Source: Faecalibacterium sp. An122 | Lineage (GTDB): Bacteria > Bacillota > Clostridia > Oscillospirales > Ruminococcaceae | Length of the DNA stretch: 43,412 nt | Assembly: GCF_002160895.1 (NCBI RefSeq) | Contig: NZ_NFLL01000024.1 | Span: 1-43,412, forward strand | Direction of reading: 5' to 3' | Shown here: piece by piece, positions 17,196 to 23,731 of the stretch | Layout of the letters: each line of letters opens with the position of its first letter | Numbering within the stretch: position 1 is the first letter of the stretch | Made by a program: the position numbers and the translations under genes | The notes under the pieces: generated by a model | The model's database searches: none | What the model was told of the DNA's origin: nothing | What the model saw: only the letters and a program-made list of their open reading frames with translations

Positions 17196-17789
17196 ACAAC
17201 CATAAACTCAGGTTTCTCTGATAATTAGTTTTTCAATTGCCGCAACAAAGGTAAATAAGCTTATATGCCCGGTTTTGCGGCTTGCAAAAGACATTTTCCT
17301 TCATATTCTCCTTCATGAGCAAGAGGGCGCAGTTGGTTTAGAACCTGCTGTGCCCTCTTGCGATTATATAATCACTAAGATAACCAATATGTTGCAGCAT
17401 CTAACCATTGACCCTGAACTTCAAGGTGAGATCTCTCCGCTTCGTGAGAAAAAGCTGAAACAACTGGAAAATAATATGAAGGGATGGTCACCAACTCGCT
17501 GATCGTCTGGAACCGCGTATTCGTGGATGGTCATAACTACTACCACATCATTTAATAACACTCGAAGATTCAGTTTACTACCTATGAGAAACATTTTCTT
17601 GACCGGTACACAGTCATTGCCAGAAACTGTAAGAACCAGCTGGGACGACATAACTTGTTATAGACACAAAGAGTGAAGGCGGTGGGTGTGAACTTGATAA
17701 ATCACACAGGTAGAAGATTTTGTTAAAAATTGTATCGTTCTGTTTTGGAATGGCAATTTTTATTTTCATTGGGAGGTAAAAGAACAACT
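17196..17789. other. Gene-poor, probably decayed stretch
   Basis: About 590 bp without a convincing gene. It holds a strong inverted repeat (GCAAGAGGGC at 17319-17328 against GCCCTCTTGC at 17352-17361) followed by GATTATATAATC. Downstream, several short frames broken by stops (for example SLIVWNRVFVDGHNYYHII near 17500) look like remains of a coding sequence that could not be identified. It separates the ion-transport cargo from the mobilisation genes. Confidence 0.5.
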
Positions 17790-18257
17790 ATGAGTAAAAA
17801 ACTCAACCAGTTAATAAACCAAAAAGTGAAAGCAGAGAAGCAACTGCTTGCTGCCCAATACAAAGAAAAATATCTGGAACATGAAGTAAAGAGTTTGACA
17901 AGAAGAGAACGTACACACCGTCTTTGTGTCCGAGGAGGAATGCTAGAAAAGTTTTTAAGAGAACCTAGCTGGCTGCGAGATGAAGATGTGCTGGAACTGC
18001 TGGCGTTTGTTTTTCAAACTGAAACAGCTCAGAAGAAGTTGAACTCTTTAATTGAAAAAAGACAAACAGAATTTTCAGAAACACCAACAAAAATCCCTTG
18101 TGATGAACAAGGGCGCAACTATACACCGGTAGCCCGGTGCGTTGCGTTTTGCGAAGCCCCTTGCAGGGAGCAGATGACCGTTGCAAATAATTTGCTCTGT
18201 TCATCCAGGGGGAGCGTTGCTTCCCCTGCGCTGGCTGATGCCAGCTACCCCCTTTGA
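17790..18257 (+). CDS. DUF3847 family protein
   Basis: ATG 17790 has GGGAGG upstream. The first 95 residues match DUF3847, a small helical protein common next to MobA/MobL relaxase genes in Firmicutes mobile elements (KLNQLINQKVKAEKQLLAAQ; LTRRERTHRLCVRGGMLEKFL). The role is unknown; a mobilisation accessory is suggested by context. The last 60 residues have no resemblance to the family and translate a cluster of short DNA hairpins, so the original stop may have been lost or the tail may be non-functional. Confidence 0.75.
   Translation: MSKKLNQLINQKVKAEKQLLAAQYKEKYLEHEVKSLTRRERTHRLCVRGGMLEKFLREPSWLRDEDVLELLAFVFQTETAQKKLNSLIEKRQTEFSETPTKIPCDEQGRNYTPVARCVAFCEAPCREQMTVANNLLCSSRGSVASPALADASYPL
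18124..18246. repeat. Cluster of short perfect hairpins
   Basis: Successive small inverted repeats: CACCGG/CCGGTG (near 18124-18139), GCAAAT/ATTTGC (18183-18195), GGGGGAGC/GCTTCCCC (18211-18229) and GCTGGC/GCCAGC (18231-18246). A comparable cluster lies upstream of the relaxase gene in element B (30990-31140). They may be transfer-origin or RNA structures. Confidence 0.5.
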
Positions 18258-18284
18258 TACCTTTCGGCCTCAAGAAAACAGAAC

Positions 18285-18313
18285 TTGACATAAAATTTTT
18301 ATTCCGTTACTCT
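18285..18313 (+). promoter_or_regulatory. Probable promoter of the C45-type hydrolase gene
   Basis: Perfect TTGACA (18285-18290), 17-bp spacer, TACTCT (18308-18313), a weak -10. The gene starts at 18366 with AAGGAGCG upstream. Confidence 0.5.
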
Positions 18314-18365
18314 TAGATAAGAGTTACCGGTAGCTCTTTATTGAGTCAATAAGGAGCGTGTAAAA

Positions 18366-19373
18366 ATGTATCATGCACATTTTAGGGGAACACACTATGA
18401 AGCTGGTTTTCGGTGGGGTTCCTTACTATTAAAACACCAAAATATAATTTTGAAAAACATTCCGTTTGAAATTACCCAGGAACGAATCGACTATGCACTG
18501 TCTTGTCTCCCGATTTATAAAAAATATTATCCTGAAATTATAGAAGAAATTCAGGGGCTTGCGGATGGACAACGGTGTGATGTTCGTGTCTTACAGGCAG
18601 TACTGTTCAGTATGTACGCTATGCCGCCAACTTGTAACTGTTCCTGCTTTGCGTTCGCTGCCGGGGAGGAAATTCTTCTGGGACGGAATAGCGATTTTTT
18701 GACAGAAATTGAAAAGCTAAATCTAAATGTAATTTATAGGTTAACCGATGGAGCGTATTCCTTTAACGGGAATACCACTGCGTTTGTAGAGGTCGAGGAT
18801 GGGGTCAACGAATATGGTTTGGCTGTTGGGTTGACCTCTGTTTACCCCCTTGAGCGCAAACCGGGTTTTAATGCGGGATTGCTTCTCAGATATCTGTTGG
18901 AAAAATGCAAAACTGTATCGGAAGCGGTTTCTTGTTTACACCAATTGCCGGTTGCCTCTGCCCAAACGCTGATATTGGCAGATATGTCAGGAAAACTGGC
19001 CCTTGTGGAATGCGATTCGGAATGTGTAGAAGTTATATCGTCCTGGAGCGAGACTCATTCATTTGTTTGTGCTACCAATGCCTTCCATCTTGCGAGGATG
19101 GCGGAATATAATAGCGTGGGTGTGGACAATTGGTTCGCAGAGTCAAGGTTTCAGACGTTGCTTTCTGCACTGCAAAACGCTAAAAATCTCGACCTGACAT
19201 TTGCAAAAAAGCTGTTGTCTGGCGATTATGGTTTTCTTTGTCAATATGACAGAAACACCGGTAAGGATACGGTATGGTCCGTTGTTTATGATTTAAAACA
19301 ACATAAGATTTATCGCAGCGAGGGAAATCCTAGACATCGCAGCTTCAAGGAAGATGCCCGCTTTCATTTTTGA
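18366..19373 (+). CDS. C45-type acyltransferase/linear amide C-N hydrolase
   Basis: N-terminal-nucleophile hydrolase related to the peptidase C45/penicillin acyltransferase group. MYHAHFRGTHYEAGFRWG and the sequence CNCSCFAFAAGEEILLGRNSDF (about residues 91-112) match the family, where autocleavage exposes a catalytic cysteine, probably that in SCFAF; the following GRNSDF is the usual oxyanion and substrate region. DGVNEYGLAVGLTSVY and ATNAF are also conserved. The natural substrate is unknown; relatives act on acyl amides. It has its own promoter and is more AT-rich than the neighbours, suggesting separate acquisition between DUF3847 and the relaxase gene. Confidence 0.8.
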   Translation: MYHAHFRGTHYEAGFRWGSLLLKHQNIILKNIPFEITQERIDYALSCLPIYKKYYPEIIEEIQGLADGQRCDVRVLQAVLFSMYAMPPTCNCSCFAFAAGEEILLGRNSDFLTEIEKLNLNVIYRLTDGAYSFNGNTTAFVEVEDGVNEYGLAVGLTSVYPLERKPGFNAGLLLRYLLEKCKTVSEAVSCLHQLPVASAQTLILADMSGKLALVECDSECVEVISSWSETHSFVCATNAFHLARMAEYNSVGVDNWFAESRFQTLLSALQNAKNLDLTFAKKLLSGDYGFLCQYDRNTGKDTVWSVVYDLKQHKIYRSEGNPRHRSFKEDARFHF

Positions 19374-19429
19374 GTTTAGCGGTCAAACACTGAACAACTA
19401 AATCCAAGCCGCCATCTGCGGCATAACCG

Positions 19430-19466
19430 AGCAGGAAATCAGAAATGGTTTCCTGCTTTTCTTTTT
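19430..19466 (+). terminator. Terminator after the hydrolase gene
   Basis: AGCAGGAAATC/GGTTTCCTGCT stem with a 6-nt loop, then TTTTCTTTTT. It lies immediately before the relaxase ribosome site. Confidence 0.8.
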
Positions 19467-19487
19467 GTCCAGAAGGAGGTGAATACT

Positions 19488-21056
19488 CTGCCCAATCCTC
19501 ACTTTGACATCACCATCACCCAGCGCAGCAAGGGACAGTCGGCGGTGGCAGGTGCCGCCTACCAGAGCGGAGAGAAGTTGTTTTCGGAGTACGACCAGAA
19601 AACCAAAAACTACTCCGGCAAACGCGGTATCTTGTACACGGGAATCATGCTGCCGTCTCACGCTCCGCCGGAGTACGCAAACCGGGAAACCCTCTGGAAC
19701 TCGGTGGAGGCCGCCGAGAAGCAATGGAACGCCCAGCTGGCCCGGCGCTTTGTACTGGCCCTGCCCAAAGAAGTCCCGCCGGAACAGTACCCGCAGATGG
19801 TTCGGGACTACTGCGAAAAGCAGTTTGTTTCCAAGGGGATGATTGCTGACTTTGCCATCCATGACCCAGCCCCGCCCGGACACAATGTTCACTGCCATGT
19901 GATGCTGACCCTCAGAGCTATGGACGAGCATGGGAAGTGGCTCCCCAAAACTCGGAAGGTTTACGACTTGGATGAGAACGGTGAACGCATCCGTTTGCCG
20001 TCTGGCAACTGGAAAAGCCACAAGGAGGATACTGTAGACTGGAACGACCAGAAGTATGCGGAGATCTGGCGGCAGGGATGGGCCGACACGGTCAACCGCT
20101 ACCTGGAAGCAGCAGGCCGAGAGGAACGACTCGACCTACGCTCTTATGGGCGGCAGGGCCTGGATGTGATTCCCACCGTTCACATGGGGCCTGCGGTGAC
20201 CAAGATGGAGCGGCGTGGCATCCAGACCAACATCGGCAATCTGAACCGAGATATTAAAGCAGCCAATCAGATGCTGTCCGCGATCCGTAAAACCATTCGG
20301 GGGTTGCTGGACTGGATTGAAGAACTGGTTCAGTCAGAAAAAGAGCTGCTGAAAGAAGCTGCTTCCACAGACCTTGCTTCGCTTCTTAACGATTACCTTG
20401 ATAAGCGAAAGGCGGAACGGAGCGAGTGGTCTTGGTCAGGGCAGCAGAAGGGCGCAGTCAGGGACTTAAAGAGCGTATCGCAGGCAGTATTCTATTTGCA
20501 AAAGAATAAGATTTCCACGCTGGAACAGCTGAACGCCGCTCTCTCAGATGTGAAACAAAAAGCCAGCCAGGCCAGTACCGGCATGAGAAAGGCCGAGAAG
20601 CGGATGAAGGATATTGCCGGGATTCAGAATGCCGTTGCGGTTTGCCAGGAGCACAAAACCGTCCATGACAAGTACCTGAAGATCGGCTGGAAGAAGCGGC
20701 AGGCTGCCTATGCCGAGAGTCACCAGGAGGAACTGAAAGCCTATAACAAAGCCTATCGCTACTTGAAGGCGCAGCACGTTGACCTGAACGTGAATTTGGA
20801 TGCCCTGGAAGCGGAGTACAGCAAGCTGCAAGCAGATCACGCAGTCTTTGCCCGGCAGCTGGAACAGGTGCAGGCGGAGCTGAAACCGCTGAACGAGGTC
20901 CGCTACTGGGTCGGTCAGGTTGTTGGGGTGAAAAAAGAAGCTGAGCTGCGGTCAAAACAATCGGTGATCGGTAAAATTTATGAGAGCAGGGAAGAAACAA
21001 AAGGGCGCACAAAAGAAAAACAGAACGATCCGAAACAGAAGGAGAGAACAAAATAA
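19488..21056 (+). CDS. MobA/MobL family relaxase
   Basis: Nicks the transfer origin and leads the strand into a recipient. The N-terminal MobA/MobL domain starts PNPHFDITITQRSKGQSAVAGAAYQSGE; the metal-binding region is HNVHCHVMLTLRAM (about residues 128-141), and the catalytic tyrosine is probably within AAYQSG. The C-terminal half (about 260-500) is coiled coil. The strong AAGGAGG (19473-19479) overlaps the first in-frame GTG (19479), so translation most likely begins at CTG 19488, 8 nt downstream; CTG is a rare start. No nearby ATG gives a full domain. Corresponds in position to tnpZ of Tn4451. Confidence 0.87.
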   Translation: MPNPHFDITITQRSKGQSAVAGAAYQSGEKLFSEYDQKTKNYSGKRGILYTGIMLPSHAPPEYANRETLWNSVEAAEKQWNAQLARRFVLALPKEVPPEQYPQMVRDYCEKQFVSKGMIADFAIHDPAPPGHNVHCHVMLTLRAMDEHGKWLPKTRKVYDLDENGERIRLPSGNWKSHKEDTVDWNDQKYAEIWRQGWADTVNRYLEAAGREERLDLRSYGRQGLDVIPTVHMGPAVTKMERRGIQTNIGNLNRDIKAANQMLSAIRKTIRGLLDWIEELVQSEKELLKEAASTDLASLLNDYLDKRKAERSEWSWSGQQKGAVRDLKSVSQAVFYLQKNKISTLEQLNAALSDVKQKASQASTGMRKAEKRMKDIAGIQNAVAVCQEHKTVHDKYLKIGWKKRQAAYAESHQEELKAYNKAYRYLKAQHVDLNVNLDALEAEYSKLQADHAVFARQLEQVQAELKPLNEVRYWVGQVVGVKKEAELRSKQSVIGKIYESREETKGRTKEKQNDPKQKERTK

Positions 21057-21057
21057 A

Positions 21058-21112
21058 AAATCCCGTTTATACTGCCAACCATTCTGGCGCGTAAACGGGA
21101 TTTCTTTCTTTA
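21058..21112. terminator. Terminator between relaxase gene and CRISPR array
   Basis: A 12-bp perfect stem (AAATCCCGTTTA with TAAACGGGATTT), T-rich on both sides, so it can stop the relaxase transcript and also a leftward transcript of the array. Confidence 0.75.
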
Positions 21113-21122
21113 AAAATAGAGT

Positions 21123-21477
21123 GGGTCGGTTTATCAATATCCATCAGAGAACCAAAACATGGTGTACACCTACACATATTACAGCCAGTATCAGCTTATC
21201 AATATCCATCAGAGAACCAAAACTTGAGCGTGATAATCACTTCCCATCACCTCGTATCAGCTTATCAATATCCATCAGAGAACCAAAACATCTTTTGTCG
21301 CAACGGTGGCCTGTTTGGGTATCAGCTTATCAATATCCATCAGAGAACCAAAACGACGGCAGTTCGGACTTGTACTCCATCATTGTATCAGCTTATCAAT
21401 ATCCATCAGAGAACCAAAACTCCTTGCTCCACGTCGAAAGCATTTCGTTTGTATCAGCTTATCAATATCCATCAGAG
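21123..21477 (-). CRISPR. Small CRISPR array, 36-bp repeats and five 29-30-bp spacers
   Basis: Repeat on the plus strand begins GTATCAGCTTATCAATATCC and ends AGAACCAAAAC. Copies start at 21123 (degenerate at its plus-strand 5' end), 21188, 21254, 21319, 21385 and 21451 (only the first 27 bp). Spacers are 29, 30, 29, 30 and 30 bp and unrelated to one another. Transcription is assigned to the minus strand for two reasons: the degenerate copy (21123) would then be the terminal repeat with a decayed 3' end, and the crRNA repeat would begin GUUUUGG, which pairs with the adjacent tracrRNA-like gene. Repeats are weakly palindromic, as in type II. No cas gene lies in the window. Confidence 0.9.
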
Positions 21478-21494
21478 TAAACAGCATTGATACC

Positions 21495-21622
21495 GTATCG
21501 GTTTATCAATATCCATCAGAAGTTCTAAGATAAGGCTTTACGCCGCAGGGTATGGTGGTATCCCTAATAATCCACCGTTTGGAAAATACGACAGCACTGG
21601 ATTCCAGTGCTGTTTTTGTTTT
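21495..21622 (+). ncRNA. tracrRNA-like gene next to the CRISPR array
   Basis: Positions 21495-21520 are a diverged repeat copy that would pair with the crRNA repeat over 26 bp; its two changes (A to G, C to T) both keep G-U pairs. AGTT (21521-21524) forms the bulge, then CUAAGAU (21525-21531) pairs with GUUUUGG at the crRNA 5' end. Next comes AAGGC-UUUAC-GCCG (21532-21545), a nexus-like hairpin as in type II tracrRNAs. Two interlocking pairings follow (AGGG/CCCU and GGUGG/CCACC) that could form a pseudoknot, and then a terminator. The layout bulge-lower stem-nexus-terminator is that of a Cas9 guide scaffold. The 5' end is not determined. Confidence 0.8.
21591..21622 (+). terminator. Terminator of the tracrRNA-like gene
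   Basis: CAGCACTGG/CCAGTGCTG perfect 9-bp stem with a 3-nt loop and TTTTTGTTTT. Confidence 0.88.
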
Positions 21623-21723
21623 ATGCTGAGAATTTATTCCATTATAACGAATTGAAAAGATGTGTTCAAGGAAATGTTTTTCTCGTTAATAGTACCAGTT
21701 TTTTACTCTAAGCAAGTCAAAAG

Positions 21724-21761
21724 AAAGGCACCTGATTTGAAAACAAATCAGGTGCCTTTTT
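21724..21761. terminator. Strong hairpin terminator before tnpW
   Basis: AAAGGCACCTGATTTG/CAAATCAGGTGCCTTTT with a 4-nt loop and T-run on both strands. The surrounding 21623-21903 holds no gene; a short frame (ISELARILDKTYTGKIW, near 21795) was not recognised. Confidence 0.85.
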
Positions 21762-21903
21762 ACTTGATTATATAAAATAGAAAAGGGGAAAATCATTTCT
21801 GAGCTAGCAAGAATTCTTGATAAAACGTATACAGGGAAAATATGGTGCTAATCCATTAAGCGAATGCCTCAATACAAAATAAAATTATAAAAGGAGCGAT
21901 CAA

Positions 21904-22077
21904 ATGGAAAATTTAAACCGATCCAACAACCAGAATGTCCCATTCATTAAACGTACCATCAACGGCCAGGAATTTACGGTGCTCATTCATTTTCAGGACG
22001 GGTGCCGTGAAAGCGCACAGGAAAAAGTCAAAAGAATGTTACGTGCTGATGTGCAAAATGCTGAAATTTCTGTTTGA
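21904..22077 (+). CDS. tnpW: TnpW family transposon-encoded protein (57 aa), element A
   Basis: ATG 21904 has AAAGGAG upstream. The core RTINGQEFTVLIHFQDGCRESAQEKVKRML parallels the tnpW product of element 0 (GGTTFDIHIHF...SRETFTDKVVRLI). It is the last gene of element A, 25 nt before the TTGACA of the right end. Function unknown. Confidence 0.78.
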   Translation: MENLNRSNNQNVPFIKRTINGQEFTVLIHFQDGCRESAQEKVKRMLRADVQNAEISV

Positions 22078-22101
22078 TTCGTAGAAAGTATTAAATTACT
22101 G

Positions 22102-22119
22102 TTGACATTCAGTTACTGG
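22102..22119 (+). promoter_or_regulatory. Right end of element A: outward -35 and crossover GG
   Basis: TTGACA (22102-22107), 10 nt, GG (22118-22119). In the circular form it joins TGTTATAGAATG of the left end, giving TTGACA-17 bp-TAGAAT, a near-consensus promoter aimed at the recombinase gene. In the integrated state this -35 points into virD4 fragment 2. Confidence 0.7.
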
Positions 22120-22692
22120 CAAAACCGCAAAATCCATCCTGATTTCCTGCGGTGCGCGCCTTGCCGTGTTCGACATCGCGGAGCTGCGGGAGGTCACGGC
22201 CTACGACGAGCTGGAGCTGGATACCCTGGGAGACCGGAAAACCGCCTTGTTCTTGATTATGAGCGACACGGACGATAGCTTTAACTTCCTGATCTCCATG
22301 TGCTACACCCAGCTGTTCAATCTGCTCTGCGAAAAAGCGGACGATGTGTACGGCGGGCGGCTGCCGGTCCATGTGCGGTGCCTCATTGACGAGGCCGCCA
22401 ATATTGGACAGATCCCTCGGCTGGAAAAGCTGGTTGCCACCATCCGAAGCCGTGAGATTTCCGCCTGCCTGGTGCTGCAAGCACAGTCCCAGCTCAAAGC
22501 TATCTACAAGGACAACGCCGATACCATCATCGGCAACATGGATACCTCCATCTTCCTGGGCGGCAAAGAGCCGACAACCCTCAAGGAGCTGGCCGCCGTG
22601 CTGGGCAAGGAGACCATCGACACCTACAACACCGGCGAGAGCCGGGGCCGCGAGACATCCCATTCTCTTAACTACCAAAAGCTCGGCAAAGA
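22120..22692 (+). pseudogene. virD4: virD4/traG coupling protein, fragment 2 (disrupted)
   Basis: Begins KTAKSILISCGARLAVFDIAEL and runs to [10 protein letters not shown] (191 codons). It contains the Walker B region VHVRCLIDEAANIGQIPRLEKLV and the conserved ACLVLQAQSQLKAIY and GNMDTSIFLGGKE, all of the C-terminal ATPase domain of VirD4/TraG. Left edge is element A, right edge is element B after GGCAAAGA. Rejoined to fragment 3 it reads LGK-ELMSQDE in frame. No premature stops or frameshifts inside, so disruption by insertion seems recent. Confidence 0.88.
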
Positions 22693-22794
22693 TATGCCAT
22701 ACTTGTTGGTGAAGAGTTCAGCTGCCTTGAATTTTACATGAACAGGGACACGATCAGCTGGATTTGGAGAAAAATCGAATACAGGAGGTCGCTT

Positions 22795-23187
22795 ATGAAA
22801 CAATTGCCGAAGAAAACCTGTCAAAACGGCATCGGCTATACGCTTGTCGGTGACTATTATATTCCCGACTTACAGTTGCCGGAGGAAAGCCGCCCCATTG
22901 GGATTTGGGGGCGTATGCACAAGGCTTATCTGGAGCAGTGCTATCCAGTCCGGTATAATGACCTGATCTTGACCGGCAAACTCTGGAGATATTTGAGCGA
23001 TTTGAACGAGCAGGCACAGAACCGGCTGGATTGTATCATTGCCCAGATGAAAGAAGCTGAGGGAATCACAGAGGAATTGAAAGCCCAAGATCAGATTGCA
23101 TGGGTCAGAGCCATGAACAGTATCCGCAGCCGTGCAGAGGAAATTGTTCGTCACGAACTGATCTATGATGCAAAGGAGGGGCTGTGA
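22795..23187 (+). CDS. tnpV: TnpV family transposon-encoded protein (130 aa), element B
   Basis: ATG 22795 has ACAGGAGG upstream. It shares with the 3575 gene [33 protein letters not shown] and [16 protein letters not shown]. It is the first gene inside element B. The joint promoter of the circular form would read into it directly. Role unknown. Confidence 0.87.
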   Translation: MKQLPKKTCQNGIGYTLVGDYYIPDLQLPEESRPIGIWGRMHKAYLEQCYPVRYNDLILTGKLWRYLSDLNEQAQNRLDCIIAQMKEAEGITEELKAQDQIAWVRAMNSIRSRAEEIVRHELIYDAKEGL

Positions 23188-23188
23188 G

Positions 23189-23473
23189 ATGGTGTTAGAT
23201 GACTTATATTGTGGTAATATCTCCCCCGCAGAACAGGTAGTTCCCCATGAAAAAAAATACCGCAAGCTACATAGGTACACCGGAGAGCTGCTTACCGAGT
23301 TAGAGGAAAAACTTTCTGAAGAGCAGATGGAGCTGGTCAACCAGTTTCACACTCATGTGATTGATGTTCACTGTATGGAGTTAGAAGCACACTTTCAGTA
23401 TGGGTTCTCTTTGGGAATGATGCTTATGAAAGAAGTACATACACTGTTGGATGAGTATCCCCGAAAAAATTAG
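23189..23473 (+). CDS. DUF6809 family protein (94 aa)
   Basis: ATG 23189, one base after the tnpV stop, with AAAGGAGG upstream. LDDLYCGNISPAEQVVPHEKKY, then two helices (TGELLTELEEKLSEEQMELVNQF and FQYGFSLGMMLMKEVHTLL). The intact homologue of the broken gene at 3972. It always follows tnpV here, so the two may work together; no function is known. Confidence 0.78.
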   Translation: MVLDDLYCGNISPAEQVVPHEKKYRKLHRYTGELLTELEEKLSEEQMELVNQFHTHVIDVHCMELEAHFQYGFSLGMMLMKEVHTLLDEYPRKN

Positions 23474-23496
23474 ACTTTAGAAAATGGAGGCGTTTA

Positions 23497-23682
23497 ATGT
23501 ATCTTGTTAGATTTGTCAGAAACGATGAGTCGATCGATGAATTGTACTATTATTTACAGGAAGAAGACGCTTTATATCACACAAGATTATTCAATAATGA
23601 TGATTCTGGGCTTTATAAAAGAGTGGAGGTTGTTGAATATATTGGATCATATGAACGATTAGTTCACAGAATTTCACTATAA
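23497..23682 (+). CDS. Small hypothetical protein (61 aa)
   Basis: ATG 23497 has TGGAGG upstream at a good distance. Acidic and tyrosine-rich, no signal peptide or membrane segment (MYLVRFVRNDESIDELYYYL). It ends just before a bidirectional terminator, at the edge of the AT-rich defence block. Not recognised. Confidence 0.55.
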   Translation: MYLVRFVRNDESIDELYYYLQEEDALYHTRLFNNDDSGLYKRVEVVEYIGSYERLVHRISL

Positions 23683-23728
23683 AAGAAAAAGGAAAAGTAA
23701 CAATATAGTTGTTCCTTTTCCTTTTCTT
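23683..23728. terminator. Bidirectional terminator between convergent genes
   Basis: Long A/T-rich inverted repeat (AAGAAAAAGGAAAAGTAACA against TTGTTCCTTTTCCTTTTCTT, with one extra A) with an A-run and a T-run on either side. Confidence 0.75.
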
Positions 23729-23731
23729 AAA

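Larger units (their letters stand above)
1610..22119 (+). mobile_element. Element A: Tn4451-like mobilizable element inserted in virD4
   Basis: About 20.5 kb bounded by GG and flanked by two halves of virD4 that rejoin in frame. It holds a large serine recombinase, tnpV, a MobA/MobL relaxase and tnpW in the Tn4451 order. Metabolic and ion-transport cargo fills the position where Tn4451 carries a resistance gene. It has a relaxase but no mating-pore genes, so it would need a helper conjugation system. It also carries a CRISPR array with a tracrRNA-like gene. Boundaries were deduced from the virD4 reading frame, not from an empty-site comparison. Confidence 0.8.

Noticed and set aside
17275..17502. 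75-aa frame as a gene
   Set aside because: No ribosome site, it runs through a strong inverted repeat, and it resembles no family.
20980..21533. Open frames through the CRISPR region with a repeating peptide (ISLSISIREPK)
   Set aside because: They are translations of the CRISPR repeat in successive frames. They start inside the relaxase gene, have no ribosome site, and the DNA-level repeat with unrelated spacers explains them.
21123..21622. Reading the array as plus-strand type VI or type III CRISPR
   Set aside because: The plus-strand repeat ends in AAAAC, which recalls Cas13 repeats, but it lacks the strong stem of those repeats. The minus-strand reading explains both the tracrRNA-like pairing and the degenerate terminal repeat.
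1610..22119. Element A as a prophage
   Set aside because: No capsid, portal, terminase or lysis genes; the tnpV/tnpW and relaxase genes indicate a mobilizable transposon.
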